This document shows, one piece after another, positions 16,398 to 25,205 of a DNA stretch of 64,000 bases; within the stretch, counting starts at the first letter, position 1; every line of letters starts with the position of its first letter. The notes below the pieces were generated by a model. That model was not told the DNA's origin. It saw nothing but the letters and a program-made list of their open reading frames with translations, and searched no databases. The translations under genes were made by a program, and so were the position numbers. The stretch spans positions 1 to 64,000 of the forward strand of contig NZ_JHBV01000022.1 in the NCBI RefSeq assembly GCF_000724545.1. Direction: 5' to 3'. This stretch comes from Aureispira sp. CCB-QB1 (GTDB lineage: Bacteria > Bacteroidota > Bacteroidia > Chitinophagales > Saprospiraceae).

Positions 16398-18824
16398 TTA
16401 CATAAAGTATAATGGAGGAAAACGATCGGGCTGCGCTTCATGCATCAACGCATACACTTTTTCAAATACATCTTCCACACTAGGTTTTGTAAAGTAATCT
16501 CCATCTGATCCATAAGGAGGACGCACATCAGCGGCATGGATATTAACAGGTTCAGAATCCAAGGCATAATATCCTTTTTGTTCTACCAAGATTTTGTGCA
16601 TCATATAAGCCGTTGCTCCGCCTGCAAAATCTTCATCAAACAAAACCAAACGGTTGGTCTTTTTAAGAGAATCTGCAATTAAGTGGTTGACATCAAATGG
16701 CATTAGAGACTGTACATCGATCAACTCTACCGAAATGCCCTCTGCTTCCAATTTCTTCACAGCCGCCTCTGCAATACGCACACAAGAGCCATAAGTCACC
16801 AAGGTGACATCTGTTCCTGCTTTTAATACTTCAGGAACCCCCACAGGTACTGTAAATTCGTGTACATTGTCTGGCAATTGCTCTTTCAAACGATAGCCAT
16901 TCAAACACTCAATAATCAAAGCAGGATCATCTGATTGCAACATGGTATTATAAAAACCAGCTGCCTGTGTCATATTTCTAGGCACCAAAAGACAAATCCC
17001 TTTCAAGCTATTCAACAACAAACCAATTGGTGACCCAGAATGCCAAATTCCTTCCAAACGATGCCCTCTAGTTCGAATAATGGCAGGTGCTTTTTGAATT
17101 GCATTAGAGCGATAGCGTACGGTTGCCAAATCATCCGACAGAGCCGATAAACTATAGATTAGATAATCTAAATATTGAATTTCAGCAATTGGTCTCAATC
17201 CACGCATAGACATTCCTATAGCTTGCCCCATAATTGTCCACTCTCGGATTCCCGTATCAAAGACACGTGCCTCGCCGTGTTTTGCCTGCATTCCAGCAAA
17301 TCCTTGGTTCACATCTCCAATGTTTCCAACATCTTCACCAAAAGCAAATAAGCTCGGATTATTGGTCAAGTGATAATCAAAACACGCATTTAGAATTTCA
17401 AAGCCATTTTTTAAAGGAGCATCATCGCTATACTGAGCGGGTACTTCAGGAATATTTAAAGCAGCATACTTAGAAGCACTGTATAAATTAGAAGTATAAG
17501 AATCTGTATGCTCTGCAATCAATTCATTTGCCCAGTTGCCCAATGCTTGAACAGCAGCGCCTTGTTCATTTTTAACTAAATACAGTGCTTGACGCACAGC
17601 TTTAACCACATCCTTATGGGTTGGGTCCAAGCTTTTAGCTAATTTTTCTTTGATGGCAGCAATTGCTTCTGCTTGTGCACTTTCGTTAACAAGTTGCCCT
17701 AACAACTCTTGTGCTTTGTTTAAATTAAATTGAATAGACGCATTAAACGCATTCCAAGCTTTTTTGATAGAAGCACGAACTTCTTTTTTAGCCTCTTTTT
17801 GGATAGCGTCTAGCTCTTCAAGAGTCGAAATTCCTTCATCAATCAACCATTGCTTCATTTGAACAATGCCATCTTTTTCTTTCTCGAATTTCAAACGCTC
17901 AGCATCCTTGTAACGCTCATGAGACCCAGAAGTCGAATGTCCTTGTGGTTGTGTGACTTCTTCTACATGAAACAAACAAGGTATATGATTTTCTCTGGTT
18001 TTGTCGATTCCTTTTTCAAAAACTGTACGCATTTCAGCATAGTTCCACCCTTTGGTGGTATAGATATCAACCCCTTTTTCACCTTCTTGAGTAGGTTGAA
18101 AACCAGCTAAAGCTTCAGAGATACTTCCTTTGGTTGTTTGATATTCTTTGGGAACAGAAATACCATATCCATCATCCCATACAAAAACGGCTAGAGGTAC
18201 TTGCATCACTCCCGCAGCATTTAAGGTTTCCCAAAATACGCCCTCCGAAGTACTTGCATCTCCAATACAACAAAAAGAAACTTCATTTCCCTCTTTCGAA
18301 AAGTTCGTCCCTGTTGACAAATCAGGAGAAGTTCTATATTTTTTGGAGGCTAATGCTAAACCTAAGGCACGCGCCATTTGTCCTGCCGTTGGAGAAATAT
18401 CTGCACTAACATTTTTGGTAGCAGTATGATCCAGCCACTCTCCTTGTTCATCAACTAAAGGCGTTGCAAAGTGAGAATTCATCTGGCGACCAGCAGAAAA
18501 AGGCTCATGTTTGGGATCTGCATGTGCATACAACTGAGCATATAAATTTTCGACTGTTGCCAAACCAGAAGCCAACATAAATGTCTGACCTCTGTAATAT
18601 CCTGAACGAAAATCACCATTCTTAAACACCCTTGCCATTGCTACTTGAGCAACTTCTTTGCCTGCTCCAAATATGCCAAACTTAGCCTTTCCTGTCAAAA
18701 CTTCCTTGCGTCCTAGCAAACTTGCTTCGCGACTAATACATACTGTTCTGAAATCTTCTAAAGCTTCTTGTTGAAACTTTTTGGAATACTTAGGAGAAGT
18801 ATTTTTTGTTTTAGCTTGACTCAT
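16398..18824 (-). CDS. 2-oxoacid (branched-chain type) dehydrogenase E1, alpha and beta subunits fused
   Basis: Thiamine-diphosphate decarboxylase component of a 2-oxoacid dehydrogenase complex, most like 2-oxoisovalerate dehydrogenase. At 808 residues it joins both E1 subunits. The alpha half (~1-370) has Y-Y-R-G-Q-T-F and the TPP/Mg motif G-D-A-S-T-S-E-G (Gly188 on) ending W-D-D-G-Y-G-I-S. After a helical linker, the beta half (~470-808) has G-E-D-V-G with Glu497, the usual TPP-activating Glu, then D-T-G-I-R-E-W-T-I-M-G-Q and later D-E-D-F-A-G-G-A-T-A. Fused E1 proteins are common in this phylum. No E2 or E3 gene is adjacent. It yields branched acyl-CoAs that the acyl-CoA dehydrogenase type of enzyme can use, but no linkage is visible. 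Confidence 0.9.
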   Translation of the reverse strand: MSQAKTKNTSPKYSKKFQQEALEDFRTVCISREASLLGRKEVLTGKAKFGIFGAGKEVAQVAMARVFKNGDFRSGYYRGQTFMLASGLATVENLYAQLYAHADPKHEPFSAGRQMNSHFATPLVDEQGEWLDHTATKNVSADISPTAGQMARALGLALASKKYRTSPDLSTGTNFSKEGNEVSFCCIGDASTSEGVFWETLNAAGVMQVPLAVFVWDDGYGISVPKEYQTTKGSISEALAGFQPTQEGEKGVDIYTTKGWNYAEMRTVFEKGIDKTRENHIPCLFHVEEVTQPQGHSTSGSHERYKDAERLKFEKEKDGIVQMKQWLIDEGISTLEELDAIQKEAKKEVRASIKKAWNAFNASIQFNLNKAQELLGQLVNESAQAEAIAAIKEKLAKSLDPTHKDVVKAVRQALYLVKNEQGAAVQALGNWANELIAEHTDSYTSNLYSASKYAALNIPEVPAQYSDDAPLKNGFEILNACFDYHLTNNPSLFAFGEDVGNIGDVNQGFAGMQAKHGEARVFDTGIREWTIMGQAIGMSMRGLRPIAEIQYLDYLIYSLSALSDDLATVRYRSNAIQKAPAIIRTRGHRLEGIWHSGSPIGLLLNSLKGICLLVPRNMTQAAGFYNTMLQSDDPALIIECLNGYRLKEQLPDNVHEFTVPVGVPEVLKAGTDVTLVTYGSCVRIAEAAVKKLEAEGISVELIDVQSLMPFDVNHLIADSLKKTNRLVLFDEDFAGGATAYMMHKILVEQKGYYALDSEPVNIHAADVRPPYGSDGDYFTKPSVEDVFEKVYALMHEAQPDRFPPLYFM

Positions 18825-19254
18825 GCTTTTTTTCGTTTTGGTTACAATAACTTATCTCAACAGTTCTTTCTTATAAATACAACTTGTTATTCATAAAAAT
18901 ACCTTGTACACAACAATATTCTAAAATCATTTGTTTTTGATTTCCGAATATGGGTGCAAAAATATAACAAAAAGTTGGACCTATAGAAGCTAATCCAAAA
19001 ATAAATCAAAAAAAATCGACAATTGCAGTTTTTTTGGCATAGCTGTTGGATATAGGAAGTGTAGAAGCATGAGTCAAACTAAAACTTTAGTTAAAATACT
19101 ACTAATTCGCTAGGATTTGACTCAAAATTTTATACCTTTATAATCATATTACATAGATACTTGATGTATGTGTCTATGAAACAATTGAATTAAAATCAAT
19201 ATTTTATATCATTTCACTCGTATAAGTATAAACTATTAAAATAAACTATTTGAC
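18825..19254. other. Divergent intergenic region (E1 / DUF1573 cluster)
   Basis: 430 bases. On the minus strand TATTTTTG (18957-18964) matches the TAnnTTTG promoter element and would give the E1 gene a leader of about 130 bases, though no -33 element was found. The palindrome AACTAAAACTTTAGTT lies at 19077-19092, 162 bases before the first DUF1573 gene. No ORF was found. Confidence 0.5.
19077..19092. promoter_or_regulatory. 16-bp palindrome, copy 1
   Basis: AACTAAA-AC-TTTAGTT, with 7-bp arms and a two-base centre. Similar sites occur at 19791, 20464 and 20968, so one stands before each of the three DUF1573 genes and one after the last. It may be an operator or a trace of the duplication. Confidence 0.4.
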
Positions 19255-19749
19255 ATGAGAAAGCTAATTAATCTATTCGCTATACTAGTACTATTTGCAT
19301 CTACGTCTATGGCTCAAGACATCAAACTTGAGTTGTACCAAGGCGAAAAAGCAGAAGCAAAAGACTTAAAAACGGCTGATGAGCAACAAGGAGCTAAATT
19401 AGTACAAACAGGAACAGCTACAGATTGGAATTATGGAAAAATCGAAAAAGCATCGACTGGTGTTCGTTTCTTTAAGTTTACCAATACAGGATCGGCTCCT
19501 TTAGTTATTTCGGCAGCAAAAGGAAGCTGTGGGTGTACCGTTCCTTCTTATCCCAAAGAGCCAATCATGCCAGGTGAAGCGGGATATATCAAAGTAAAAT
19601 ACGATACTAAACGTGTGGGAGCATTTACCAAATATGTTACCCTAACTACCAATGCAACTTCTAACACAACTACTCGCCTAAAAATTACAGGTACTGTTGA
19701 AGCAGAAGCGGCTCCAACTCCTGCCAAAGAAAAAAGCATGTTTAACTAA
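19255..19749 (+). CDS. DUF1573 exported protein, copy 1
   Basis: 164 residues. A signal peptide (M-R-K-L-I-N-L-F-A-I-L-V-L-F-A-S-T-S-M-A-Q) is followed by one DUF1573 immunoglobulin-like domain. Diagnostic blocks are F-F-K-F-T-N-T-G-S-A-P-L-V-I, K-G-S-C-G-C-T-V-P-S-Y-P-K-E-P-I-M-P-G-E and K-V-K-Y-D-T-K-R. The Cys-Gly-Cys pair could bind metal or form a disulfide. The family is widespread in Bacteroidota, exported and of unknown function. It is the first of three tandem copies and shares ~70 almost identical bases with copy 2 (19505-19575 versus 20154-20224). Confidence 0.88.
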   Translation: MRKLINLFAILVLFASTSMAQDIKLELYQGEKAEAKDLKTADEQQGAKLVQTGTATDWNYGKIEKASTGVRFFKFTNTGSAPLVISAAKGSCGCTVPSYPKEPIMPGEAGYIKVKYDTKRVGAFTKYVTLTTNATSNTTTRLKITGTVEAEAAPTPAKEKSMFN

Positions 19750-19770
19750 GCCTCGTAATCAAACAAATAA

Positions 19771-19836
19771 AAATCCTAGTAGAACTCTTTAACTAAAAAA
19801 TTAGTTAACATACTATTAAAGTACTAGGATTTTTAA
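19771..19836 (+). terminator. Terminator between DUF1573 copies 1 and 2
   Basis: Outer stem AAATCCTAGTA (19771-19781) / TACTAGGATTT (19822-19832) followed by TT. Its loop carries the inner palindrome AACTAAAAAATTAGTT at 19791-19806, copy 2 of the 16-bp motif. Confidence 0.8.
19791..19806. promoter_or_regulatory. 16-bp palindrome, copy 2
   Basis: AACTAA-AAAA-TTAGTT within the loop of the terminator, 101 bases before DUF1573 copy 2. See copies at 19077, 20464 and 20968. Confidence 0.35.
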
Positions 19837-19907
19837 TTCTTTAATTATATCTTCGTATTACAACATTATTACACCAAATTCTTATCAACATAAAAATTGA
19901 CATCAAA

Positions 19908-20402
19908 ATGAAAAAGATATTCTCTCTATTTGCGGTATTATTGGTAGCCGTTTCTTTTGCTTCTGCACAAGAAATTACGTTCTCTAATTATGCAGCTGGT
20001 GACTGTACAAAAGCTTCTTCAGCAGCAGAAAAAGAAGGTGCGCAAATGGATCAACCAGGTACTACTGCAACAGAATGGAACTATGGAAACATTAAAAATG
20101 CTTCTACTGGTTATCGTTACTTCAAATTTACCAACACAGGATCTGGTCCATTGGTTATTTCGGCAGCAAAAGGAAGCTGTGGATGTACCGTTCCTTCTTA
20201 TCCAAAAGAGCCAATCATGCCAGGTGAAAGTGAGTTTATCAAAGTAAAATATGATACTAAACGTACAGGTGCTTTTACTAAATATGTTACTTTGACTACC
20301 AATGCTCAAACAAATACAACTACTCGTTTGAAAATTTTTGGAACAGTAGATGCTCCTGCAAATACTCCTGCTCCTGCGTTGAAAGAACAACCTCAAGGAT
20401 AA
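19908..20402 (+). CDS. DUF1573 exported protein, copy 2
   Basis: 164 residues with a signal peptide (M-K-K-I-F-S-L-F-A-V-L-L-V-A-V-S-F-A-S-A-Q). It has the same DUF1573 domain as copy 1, including K-G-S-C-G-C-T-V-P-S-Y-P-K-E-P-I-M-P-G-E. Differences from copy 1 lie mostly in the N-terminal ~60 residues and the Pro/Ala-rich tail, while the core is nearly identical even at DNA level. This suggests a recent duplication or gene conversion confined to the core. It has its own terminator, so it is probably transcribed separately. Function unknown. Confidence 0.88.
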   Translation: MKKIFSLFAVLLVAVSFASAQEITFSNYAAGDCTKASSAAEKEGAQMDQPGTTATEWNYGNIKNASTGYRYFKFTNTGSGPLVISAAKGSCGCTVPSYPKEPIMPGESEFIKVKYDTKRTGAFTKYVTLTTNAQTNTTTRLKIFGTVDAPANTPAPALKEQPQG

Positions 20403-20420
20403 TAATCAATTATAATCAAT

Positions 20421-20453
20421 CATCCCATTTCTTATTGGAATGGGATATTTTTT
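20421..20453 (+). terminator. Terminator after DUF1573 copy 2
   Basis: Stem ATCCCATT (20422-20429) / AATGGGAT (20439-20446) followed by ATTTTTT. Confidence 0.85.
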
Positions 20454-20463
20454 CACCCCTTAT

Positions 20464-20479
20464 AACTAAATTTTTAGTT
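20464..20479. promoter_or_regulatory. 16-bp palindrome, copy 3
   Basis: AACTAAA-TT-TTTAGTT, 38 bases before the start of DUF1573 copy 3, in the position expected for a promoter or operator. Confidence 0.4.
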
Positions 20480-20517
20480 TTACAACTATCGAATTAGTTT
20501 AAATAATACTTCTACTT

Positions 20518-20925
20518 ATGAAAAGATTAGTTAGCGCAGTGCTTTTTTTTGTTTTAGGCACTCAATTATCAGCTCAAACAATCAGTTTTGATACCGAAAA
20601 AATTGACTATGGTACGATTGCTCAAGGATCTAATGGCGAACGATACTTTTCTTTTACCAATACAGGTACAGCTCCTTTAATTATTCATAATGCTCAAAAA
20701 AGCTGTGGATGTACGGTCCCTACATGGCCCAAAGAGCCTATTTTGCCAGGAGAAAAGGCTAAGATAAAGGTTAAGTATGATACCAATCGTTTGGGTTCTT
20801 TTACAAAATACGTCACTATTACAAGTAACGATTCTCAAAACCCTACCATTCGATTGAATATTGTTGGAACAGTAGACAAGGAAACAGCAGCAACTCCTAA
20901 AAAAGAAGCTTACATTTTTGAATAG
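20518..20925 (+). CDS. DUF1573 exported protein, copy 3 (short)
   Basis: 135 residues. A signal peptide (M-K-R-L-V-S-A-V-L-F-F-V-L-G-T-Q-L-S-A-Q) leads straight into the DUF1573 domain (I-D-Y-G-T-I-A-Q-G-S-N-G-E-R-Y-F-S-F-T-N). It lacks the ~30-residue insert found after the signal in copies 1 and 2. The core reads K-S-C-G-C-T-V-P-T-W-P-K-E-P-I-L-P-G-E. It is the more diverged member and probably closest to the ancestral single-domain form. Function unknown. Confidence 0.87.
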   Translation: MKRLVSAVLFFVLGTQLSAQTISFDTEKIDYGTIAQGSNGERYFSFTNTGTAPLIIHNAQKSCGCTVPTWPKEPILPGEKAKIKVKYDTNRLGSFTKYVTITSNDSQNPTIRLNIVGTVDKETAATPKKEAYIFE

Positions 20926-20967
20926 AAATAGCGTCTATACTATTTAATCTATTTTTTTGCACACTTC

Positions 20968-20983
20968 AACTAAGTTTTTAGTT
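20968..20983. promoter_or_regulatory. 16-bp palindrome, copy 4
   Basis: AACTAAG-TT-TTTAGTT, with one mismatch between the arms, 42 bases after the stop of DUF1573 copy 3. It follows rather than precedes a gene, which favours a duplication trace over an operator for this copy. Confidence 0.35.
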
Positions 20984-21117
20984 AAATAAGTATAAGTAAT
21001 ACGGCAGTTTTTCAAGGTACACAACTGCTTGCTTTGCGTGAAGTAGGTTCATACTATTGATTATCACCCTCCCTAGTATTTGAATCTACTTCTATACTTA
21101 TTCTTGTATTCTTGGTT

Positions 21118-22011
21118 TTATCCTTCTATAGGTTCTAAGGGCAAGATACTTGTATCTATAATTGATAAAATCTCTTGATAAGGAATTTCAAAAGAGATTG
21201 CCCCCAAGGCAAAAGGTCCTAAATCGTATGGATTATAATAAAAATGTAGCCCATCTGTTCCCACCGAAAAGTTAGGTGGCAACATAAATTCTCCTGTACT
21301 AAACTCATAATGGGTTTCCACCAAATTGGTATCTGCATCCAAATTAACAGTTCGCTTAAATGCAGCTTCTGAAATGGTTAACAATTGAGATTCAAAATCA
21401 TCAATAAACAATTCTTTTAGGTCAACTACCTTGCCTGTTGTCAGATCTACCGTTAAATAGTTCGTCCATGAATTGGCATGTGCTCCTCCTGTAAATTCTA
21501 ATTTATTTATTCTTAGAGAAACTAAAGATGGTCTATTGAGCAACACATCAATTTTCATTTCAAATACCCAATTACTAGATGGGAGTTGAAATTCAATCAT
21601 TTCTTGCTTGTGTTCTTTGTATTCTTGTAAAAACTGCGTCATTCGCTCTTCTAAGTTTTCATAACGCACCTCTCCCATCATATCTTGTAACAACAAATCT
21701 TGTACAAGGGTATTCACAGAATCCATAATTACTGTTGCCGAAAAAGAATCTACCTGTGGATAAGTGAATACTATTTTTGTAATGTCATTTTGGGTATAAT
21801 CTTTCGCTTTTTCTTCTAGTTTGTAAGCCAACTGAATGGAATAATGTAATGTATCTGGACCTACCATAATTTGATGTGGCACAGAATCATTTGTCACCAA
21901 GGTTTCAGCTCCTCTTGGTGTCCTTTCTGTATGTACTGTAGTGGTGTCTCTACAAGCAGCAAACAGTGTTATGCATAAAAGTATAGTTCCTATAGAACCC
22001 CATTGATTCAT
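21118..22011 (-). CDS. DUF3298/DUF4163 (RsiV/PdaC-like) lipoprotein
   Basis: 297 residues with a lipoprotein signal (L-L-C-I-T-L-F-A-A-C). Residues ~50-160 match the DUF4163-type region, and the rest matches DUF3298: L-E-F-T-G-G-A-H-A-N-S-W-T-N-Y-L-T-V-D-L, G-K-V-V-D-L-K-E-L-F, then G-L-H-F-Y-Y-N-P-Y-D-L-G-P-F-A-L-G and F-E-I-P-Y. In Firmicutes this domain pair occurs in RsiV and PdaC, which bind lysozyme or act on peptidoglycan. In Bacteroidota the role is unknown. An envelope location is certain from the signal. Confidence 0.82.
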   Translation of the reverse strand: MNQWGSIGTILLCITLFAACRDTTTVHTERTPRGAETLVTNDSVPHQIMVGPDTLHYSIQLAYKLEEKAKDYTQNDITKIVFTYPQVDSFSATVIMDSVNTLVQDLLLQDMMGEVRYENLEERMTQFLQEYKEHKQEMIEFQLPSSNWVFEMKIDVLLNRPSLVSLRINKLEFTGGAHANSWTNYLTVDLTTGKVVDLKELFIDDFESQLLTISEAAFKRTVNLDADTNLVETHYEFSTGEFMLPPNFSVGTDGLHFYYNPYDLGPFALGAISFEIPYQEILSIIDTSILPLEPIEG

Positions 22012-22448
22012 TGTATAATCACTTGTATTGTTGTCAATAAATTACCAAAGATGTTCTAAGAATATCTATTAGCGTCAACTCTGTTTGTTCGGTTAAAATC
22101 AGGTATCCTACAATTTAGGTGATTTTGAAGATAAATAGAAAAATCATACGAAAAACATTTGTTTCGGTGGCAACCACTCCATATTTTTTGCAGATTATAA
22201 GCTATATAAATTGATTATTTACTAAATTTACGTTCTTATTGTTTTGCCCAAAGTAAGCATTTTAATATAGTGGTTAGCAGTGCTGCTAATTACTTGCTCG
22301 TTGCTTGAGCTTTGTATGTGGTTTCAACAAACTACTAATAAAATAATACGATTTACTGCGTGAGCGCTTTGCTTTTAGTTAGCTGCGCTGCTACTGCGTG
22401 GTTTCAACGGAGTAATAGTAAAAAACACTATTGATTTATTACAAAATC
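22012..22448. other. Intergenic region between divergent genes
   Basis: 437 bases. TTTG, 20 bases and TATTTTTTG near 22159-22191 resemble a promoter reading rightward. The right part is filled by the repeat at 22265-22428. No ORF was found. Confidence 0.5.
22265..22428. repeat. Dispersed hairpin, family 1, double copy
   Basis: Two core units in tandem. The first runs from TAGTGGTTAGCAGTGCTGCT to GTTTCAACAAACTACTAATA. The second has TTACTGCGTGAGCGCTTTGC, TTAGTTAGCTGCGCTGCTAC and GTGGTTTCAACGGAGTAATA. The second ends with the same CAACGGAGTA as the copies at 11672 and 25275. It lies just before the gene at 22449. Confidence 0.65.
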
Positions 22449-23024
22449 ATGAAAACAGAAAAAGAAATACAATTAGCAGCTTCCGCATTTTCTAGTGCTT
22501 TTGACAATAATCAAGCCACTACCTTAGAAGGAACATTTATACCATACCAATATGCCTATTTGTATAAAAAACAGCAGTTCTATTTAGGCGCATCTGTTCT
22601 TATAGGCGTTTTGTTTTGCTACTTGGCATATCACGCTTGGTATACAGATGCTGTTTATTATTGGCATATTGATGGTCCAGTTGTTACAGGAATCACAATT
22701 ATTGCCTTGTTTCTTGTTACTTTCTTGTTTTTAGTTAGACAGTATTTTCAAATAGGTTTATATATCAATGACGCTCTAAAAAATCCACGCCAATCTCGTT
22801 ATGGCACGCTTATCACTAAAGAATATTACTTTGAAAACAATCCTCGTGAGTTTCATATTATTCCCAAAGAAAATATTGTTCGAATAGATCATGAAGAAAA
22901 GAGAAAAAATCAAGAGATTTATCTAGAGTTGCTCTTAGATATGGGCAATCGCTATGAACTGCGAGGAATAACGTATCACCCAACTGATTTTGATTTAAAA
23001 ACATGGATAGAGCAAGACAAATAA
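22449..23024 (+). CDS. Two-TM membrane protein of unknown function
   Basis: 191 residues from the ATG at 22449; an in-frame TTG at 22431 would add six. Two membrane helices (~52-72, F-Y-L-G-A-S-V-L-I-G-V-L-F-C-Y-L-A-Y; ~88-110, V-T-G-I-T-I-I-A-L-F-L-V-T-F-L-F) are followed by a soluble C-terminal half that looks PH-like (F-H-I-I-P-K-E-N-I-V-R-I-D ... L-E-L-L-L-D-M-G-N-R-Y-E-L-R-G). That pattern recalls YcxB-type or bPH2 membrane proteins. I do not recognise a family. It converges with the next gene, whose stop is one base away. Confidence 0.65.
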   Translation: MKTEKEIQLAASAFSSAFDNNQATTLEGTFIPYQYAYLYKKQQFYLGASVLIGVLFCYLAYHAWYTDAVYYWHIDGPVVTGITIIALFLVTFLFLVRQYFQIGLYINDALKNPRQSRYGTLITKEYYFENNPREFHIIPKENIVRIDHEEKRKNQEIYLELLLDMGNRYELRGITYHPTDFDLKTWIEQDK

Positions 23025-23025
23025 G

Positions 23026-23331
23026 CTATTTTTGCAACTTTAACGTATCTTTAACAGCAGCTTCTTTTAGATGTGGATTCGGATTTTCGAGGACACTTGC
23101 AGGTTCTTCTTTGTCCAGTTTGTTAAGATCTATTTTGCCTGTATAAATACCATAAAAGGCAACTGCTCCTACCAACGCCAAACCAATAAAAGAGAAGGTG
23201 GAGAACTTCCAACCCCAAATATTTCCAAGATATTCATCTTTAAAATCTCCGAAAATCATCTTTCTAGCCCTGTCTCTGCGCTCTTTGCGGCTTAGTTCAA
23301 TAAATGGTCTTTCATCTTCTTCCTTTTCCAT
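23026..23331 (-). CDS. Small single-TM protein of unknown function
   Basis: 101 residues: a charged N-terminus rich in Arg, Lys and Glu (S-R-K-E-R-R-D-R-A-R-K), one membrane helix at ~49-69 (F-S-T-F-S-F-I-G-L-A-L-V-G-A-V-A-F-Y-G-I), then a short Lys/Glu-rich tail. By the positive-inside rule the N-terminus is cytoplasmic. No family is recognised. Confidence 0.6.
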   Translation of the reverse strand: MEKEEDERPFIELSRKERRDRARKMIFGDFKDEYLGNIWGWKFSTFSFIGLALVGAVAFYGIYTGKIDLNKLDKEEPASVLENPNPHLKEAAVKDTLKLQK

Positions 23332-23648
23332 AAGTTGTATTTCTTACTTTATAGAACGTTTGTTGAAATTTTTCCTTTTTCCATAGAAAACAAAAATTTT
23401 AAACGAACTATTATTTATTATCTACGTATAATTAAAGTTCAAACAATACTTAGTACAATTATTGAAGCATAAAATTAATCAATTGTTTGCTAATAGCGTT
23501 TATTATAAAAAGAAAATAATTAAGTATCTTTTGGTCTCCTTTTAAAATATCTCCCAACAGTTAAGTAATCATTCAAAAAATAAAGAAACGCTGTTTTTCT
23601 TCTTTAAGAGAAGATGAACTACCTAAATAGTACTTGTTAAAAGAAAAT
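23332..23648. other. Intergenic region upstream of the Deg protease gene
   Basis: 317 bases, very A+T-rich. TTAAGTAATCATTCAAAAAA at 23561-23580 is like the left arm of the family-2 hairpin. No promoter match or ORF is convincing. Confidence 0.5.
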
Positions 23649-25100
23649 ATGAAACTTATGAAGAATGTTTTGATGGTCTTAGCCATTTCTATTTTAAGTT
23701 CTGGATTAACATTAGGAATTTACAAATATTATATTGAAGAACCTGTTACCCCTGTTCGGGATGTAATCATCAAGGAAGCTTCTTTTGCCAAGCAAGTAAA
23801 TCACCCCAACTACTATCCAGATATAACCAATGTCAGTTCTTTTAAAGATGCTGCCGACTTAGTTCGCCCAACGGTAGTCCATATTCATAGCAGTAGCGGC
23901 GATCGATACGACCGCTTGTTTGGAGGAGAATCGTCTGGTTCTGGGGTTATTGTTTCTGAAGATGGCTATATTGTTACCAACAATCATGTTATTAGTGGTG
24001 CCAAGGAAGTAACCGTTACCTTAAATAATAAGAGAACCTACGAAGCTAAAATCATTGGTACGGACAAAACAACTGATTTAGCTGTCATCAAAATCAAAAA
24101 ACGAGACCTAAAAGATGTCAAACTGCCGATGTTGCAATTTGGTAATTCGGATGATGTTTCTGTTGGTGAATGGGTTTTGGCAGTTGGTAATCCTTTTAAT
24201 TTAACCTCTACAGTTACCGCTGGGATTGTTTCTGCCAAAGGGAGAAATATTGATATTTTAGATGGTGCTTATGACATCGAATCGTTTATTCAAACCGATG
24301 CTGTTGTTAATCCGGGTAACAGTGGTGGTGCTTTGGTAGATACGGATGGTAATTTGATTGGTATCAATACGGCCATTATTACCCGTTCAGGACGCTATGA
24401 GGGGTATTCTTTTGCTGTTCCAGCCAACTTGGTAAGAAAAGTAATGCAAGATTTGATTGAGTTTGGTGAGGTTCAACGTGGCTTTTTGGGAGTGACCATC
24501 AAAGATATTTCGGACGAAATTGCAGATGAGAACAAGTTAGAATCTATGGATGGTGTTTATATCCAAGGAGTTGGTGAAGAAAGTGCCGCCGAAGAAGCAG
24601 GTTTGCAACGTGGTGATATTATTGTTAAAGTCAATGGTATTGATGTCAAAAGTTCGCCAGAATTGCAAGAACAAGTAGGGCTATTCCGTCCAGGAGAAAA
24701 AATTGCTGTTATTTTCTTGAGAGAAGGAAAATTAAAATCAACTGAAGTGATTTTAAAAAATGGCTCTAATACCATTGCGCTTGGAGAGAAAAGAAGCACA
24801 AGTGGTTTTCTAAATTCAAAAGAAAACTTGTTGGAAAATCTAGGAATTGCTGCCGAGACCTTAGATGACGATGAATTCAAAGATACAGAAGGGGTTATTA
24901 TTACCAAAATTGATAAAGATGGGATCATCGAAGGCACCAATATGGAACGAGAATTTATTATAACTTCCGTTAACAATCAAAAAATCAGCTCCTTAGAAGA
25001 ATTTAAAGATGCGATTGTTGATGCGGAAGGTGAAATTGTCTTAGACGGATTTTACAAAAAATATCCTGGTGAGTACAGCTATGTTTTTGACAAGGACTAA
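23649..25100 (+). CDS. Periplasmic HtrA/Deg-family serine protease
   Basis: Protein quality-control protease of the periplasm. From the ATG at 23649 (a TTG at 23634 is also in frame) there are 483 residues. A signal anchor comes first (V-L-M-V-L-A-I-S-I-L-S-S-G-L), then the trypsin-like domain with the full triad: His113 (T-N-N-H-V-I), Asp143 (T-D-L-A-V-I) and Ser225 (G-N-S-G-G-A-L). The first PDZ follows (R-G-F-L-G-V-T-I), ending in E-E-A-G-L-Q-R-G-D-I-I. A second, more diverged PDZ-like region carries E-G-V-I-I-T-K-I. Layout and length match DegP/DegQ of this phylum. It is followed by its own terminator. Confidence 0.93.
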   Translation: MKLMKNVLMVLAISILSSGLTLGIYKYYIEEPVTPVRDVIIKEASFAKQVNHPNYYPDITNVSSFKDAADLVRPTVVHIHSSSGDRYDRLFGGESSGSGVIVSEDGYIVTNNHVISGAKEVTVTLNNKRTYEAKIIGTDKTTDLAVIKIKKRDLKDVKLPMLQFGNSDDVSVGEWVLAVGNPFNLTSTVTAGIVSAKGRNIDILDGAYDIESFIQTDAVVNPGNSGGALVDTDGNLIGINTAIITRSGRYEGYSFAVPANLVRKVMQDLIEFGEVQRGFLGVTIKDISDEIADENKLESMDGVYIQGVGEESAAEEAGLQRGDIIVKVNGIDVKSSPELQEQVGLFRPGEKIAVIFLREGKLKSTEVILKNGSNTIALGEKRSTSGFLNSKENLLENLGIAAETLDDDEFKDTEGVIITKIDKDGIIEGTNMEREFIITSVNNQKISSLEEFKDAIVDAEGEIVLDGFYKKYPGEYSYVFDKD

Positions 25101-25205
25101 ATGATGTCCCCATAATTGTCTACTAACGACTCTAATACCAAGGTTTTGAATATTTTTTTATGTCCACTTACTTAATGTATTAAAATGTCTTAATAGAACA
25201 ATAAA

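Noticed and set aside
22265-22428. Tandem repeat units as a CRISPR array
   Set aside because: Units are few, unequal and hairpin-forming. There are no regularly spaced unique spacers and no cas genes.
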